From Teratosphaeria epicoccoides (Eukaryota > Ascomycota > Dothideomycetes > Mycosphaerellales > Teratosphaeriaceae), in NCBI GenBank assembly GCA_021401465.1, contig JADDMT010000042.1, positions 124,001-188,000 on the forward strand: a stretch of 64,000 bases of DNA, written 5' to 3'. The position numbers and the translations under genes are program-made. Below the pieces are notes generated by a model that did not search any database, was not told where the DNA came from, and worked only from the letters and a program-made list of their open reading frames with translations. Shown in pieces: positions 63,421 through 64,000 of the stretch (the first letter of the stretch is position 1; every line of letters begins with the position of its first letter).

Positions 63421-64000
63421 TTCACCTGATATGTCGGCTTCCTGGGTCGGTCACAAAGCGCTATGATCCATGTGTGCCACGCCGTGTGGTGTGGTAAATA
63501 TTCCCAAAAGTGGTAGATATGGTAGAGCCTTGGGTGGGTGTGGTGAATTCTGAGGTCCTTGATCGTGACATGCAAGAGGCCAGGTTAGGACCGGTAACGT
63601 CGTATAGAACTGTTTGCCCAAGTGGGCGCAGATTGGTACGACGTAGTGCTAAAGGGCTTAGGATCGAAGATCCCACAGCGTACGTCCTGGTCGTGCTAGG
63701 CCAGAGCACCACAGAACAGACTCTCAGCAGCAGCAGTAGCAGCAGCAGCAGCAGACATCGCGACTAGCATCGCACACTCCACCTCCCATCGGGACCCATG
63801 TGTCACTTCGGACACCCTGAAAGGCTGGAGAGTGCTCCCGACCAGAAGGCGCAATCGCCGTTCGCTGGCCCGTTCTGAGATGGGCACAAGCGCGCATGTG
63901 AGCCTCATCGCGAGATCGATGATTTTGCGGACAGTTACCACCATGTCCTCGATCGTCATGCGTCGTGTGAGGTCAGTGGGATCGAGAAGCAAAACCACCT
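63421..64000 (-). promoter_or_regulatory. Upstream and leader region of frq (partial)
   Basis: 580 bp upstream of the frq ATG, cut by the window end. It holds a CAG array and, on the minus strand, a pair of GATC/CGAT elements (63906-63920, CGATCTCGCGATG) about 490 bp before the ATG. These loosely resemble the paired GATC-type light-responsive sites of Neurospora frq; the spacing and bases are not an exact match. A minus ORF (63696-63998) is open here but unrecognised and may be a leader ORF. Confidence 0.4.
63725..63754. repeat. CAG trinucleotide repeat upstream of frq
   Basis: Ten CAG units with one TAG interruption. On the frq coding strand these are CTG units about 305 bp before the ATG, in the leader or promoter. 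Confidence 0.93.

Noticed and set aside
1..64000. CRISPR arrays, bacterial operons, prophage or rRNA genes
   Set aside because: Nothing of this kind was seen; introns and gene content are those of a fungal nuclear chromosome.

Overview
This window is nuclear DNA of a filamentous ascomycete. Genes are compact, introns are short (mostly 53-83 nt) with GT(A/G)AG donors and CTGAC/CTAAC-type branch sites, and the genes lie on both strands without operons. The gene content (FRQ clock protein, a fused Mad3/Bub1-type kinase, DUF6594 and 2EXR families, FLC/TRP-like channel) fits Pezizomycotina and most likely Dothideomycetes. That placement is inferred from protein resemblance; no database search was run.

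Left part (1-16.6 kb): NAD-glutamate dehydrogenase (GDH2, minus) with a long GTG/GTA and GA microsatellite just before its ATG; an unrecognised two-exon gene; uroporphyrinogen-III synthase (HEM4); a THO-complex subunit 7 gene preceded by an unexplained ORF carrying four regularly spaced copies of a short Cys motif; a WDR5/Swd3 COMPASS subunit; and the spindle-checkpoint kinase BUB1. Middle-left (16.6-25.6 kb): three related 2EXR/F-box-like genes around a mitochondrial carrier of the Ypr011c type, one of them frameshifted, plus two unrecognised genes. 25.5-28.5 kb is gene-poor.

Middle (28.5-42.1 kb): an SDR lacking its catalytic Tyr and Lys, a coiled-coil protein, a DUF6594 membrane protein, a kelch protein, a zinc-free quinone oxidoreductase, then a degenerate stretch (36.3-38 kb) with an inverted-repeat element directly upstream of a calpain pseudogene, and a single-pass membrane protein.

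Right part (43-64 kb): MED4, a metallophosphoesterase, an FLC/TRP-like channel, a 2EXR protein, a divergent DPH5/SPT3 pair, a truncated histidine-phosphatase relic, GPN3, a Zn2Cys6 transcription factor, and at the edge the circadian clock gene frq with part of its upstream region.

Most intact genes are single-copy housekeeping functions (heme and diphthamide synthesis, chromatin and transcription: Swd3, Med4, Spt3, Gpn3, THOC7; cell cycle; clock). The accessory signal lies in the 2EXR cluster, the pseudogenes, the inverted-repeat element and the repeat-peptide ORF at 8.4-8.8 kb, which is the best candidate for something undescribed. Exon borders given here were worked out by eye from splice signals, reading phase and family alignment.
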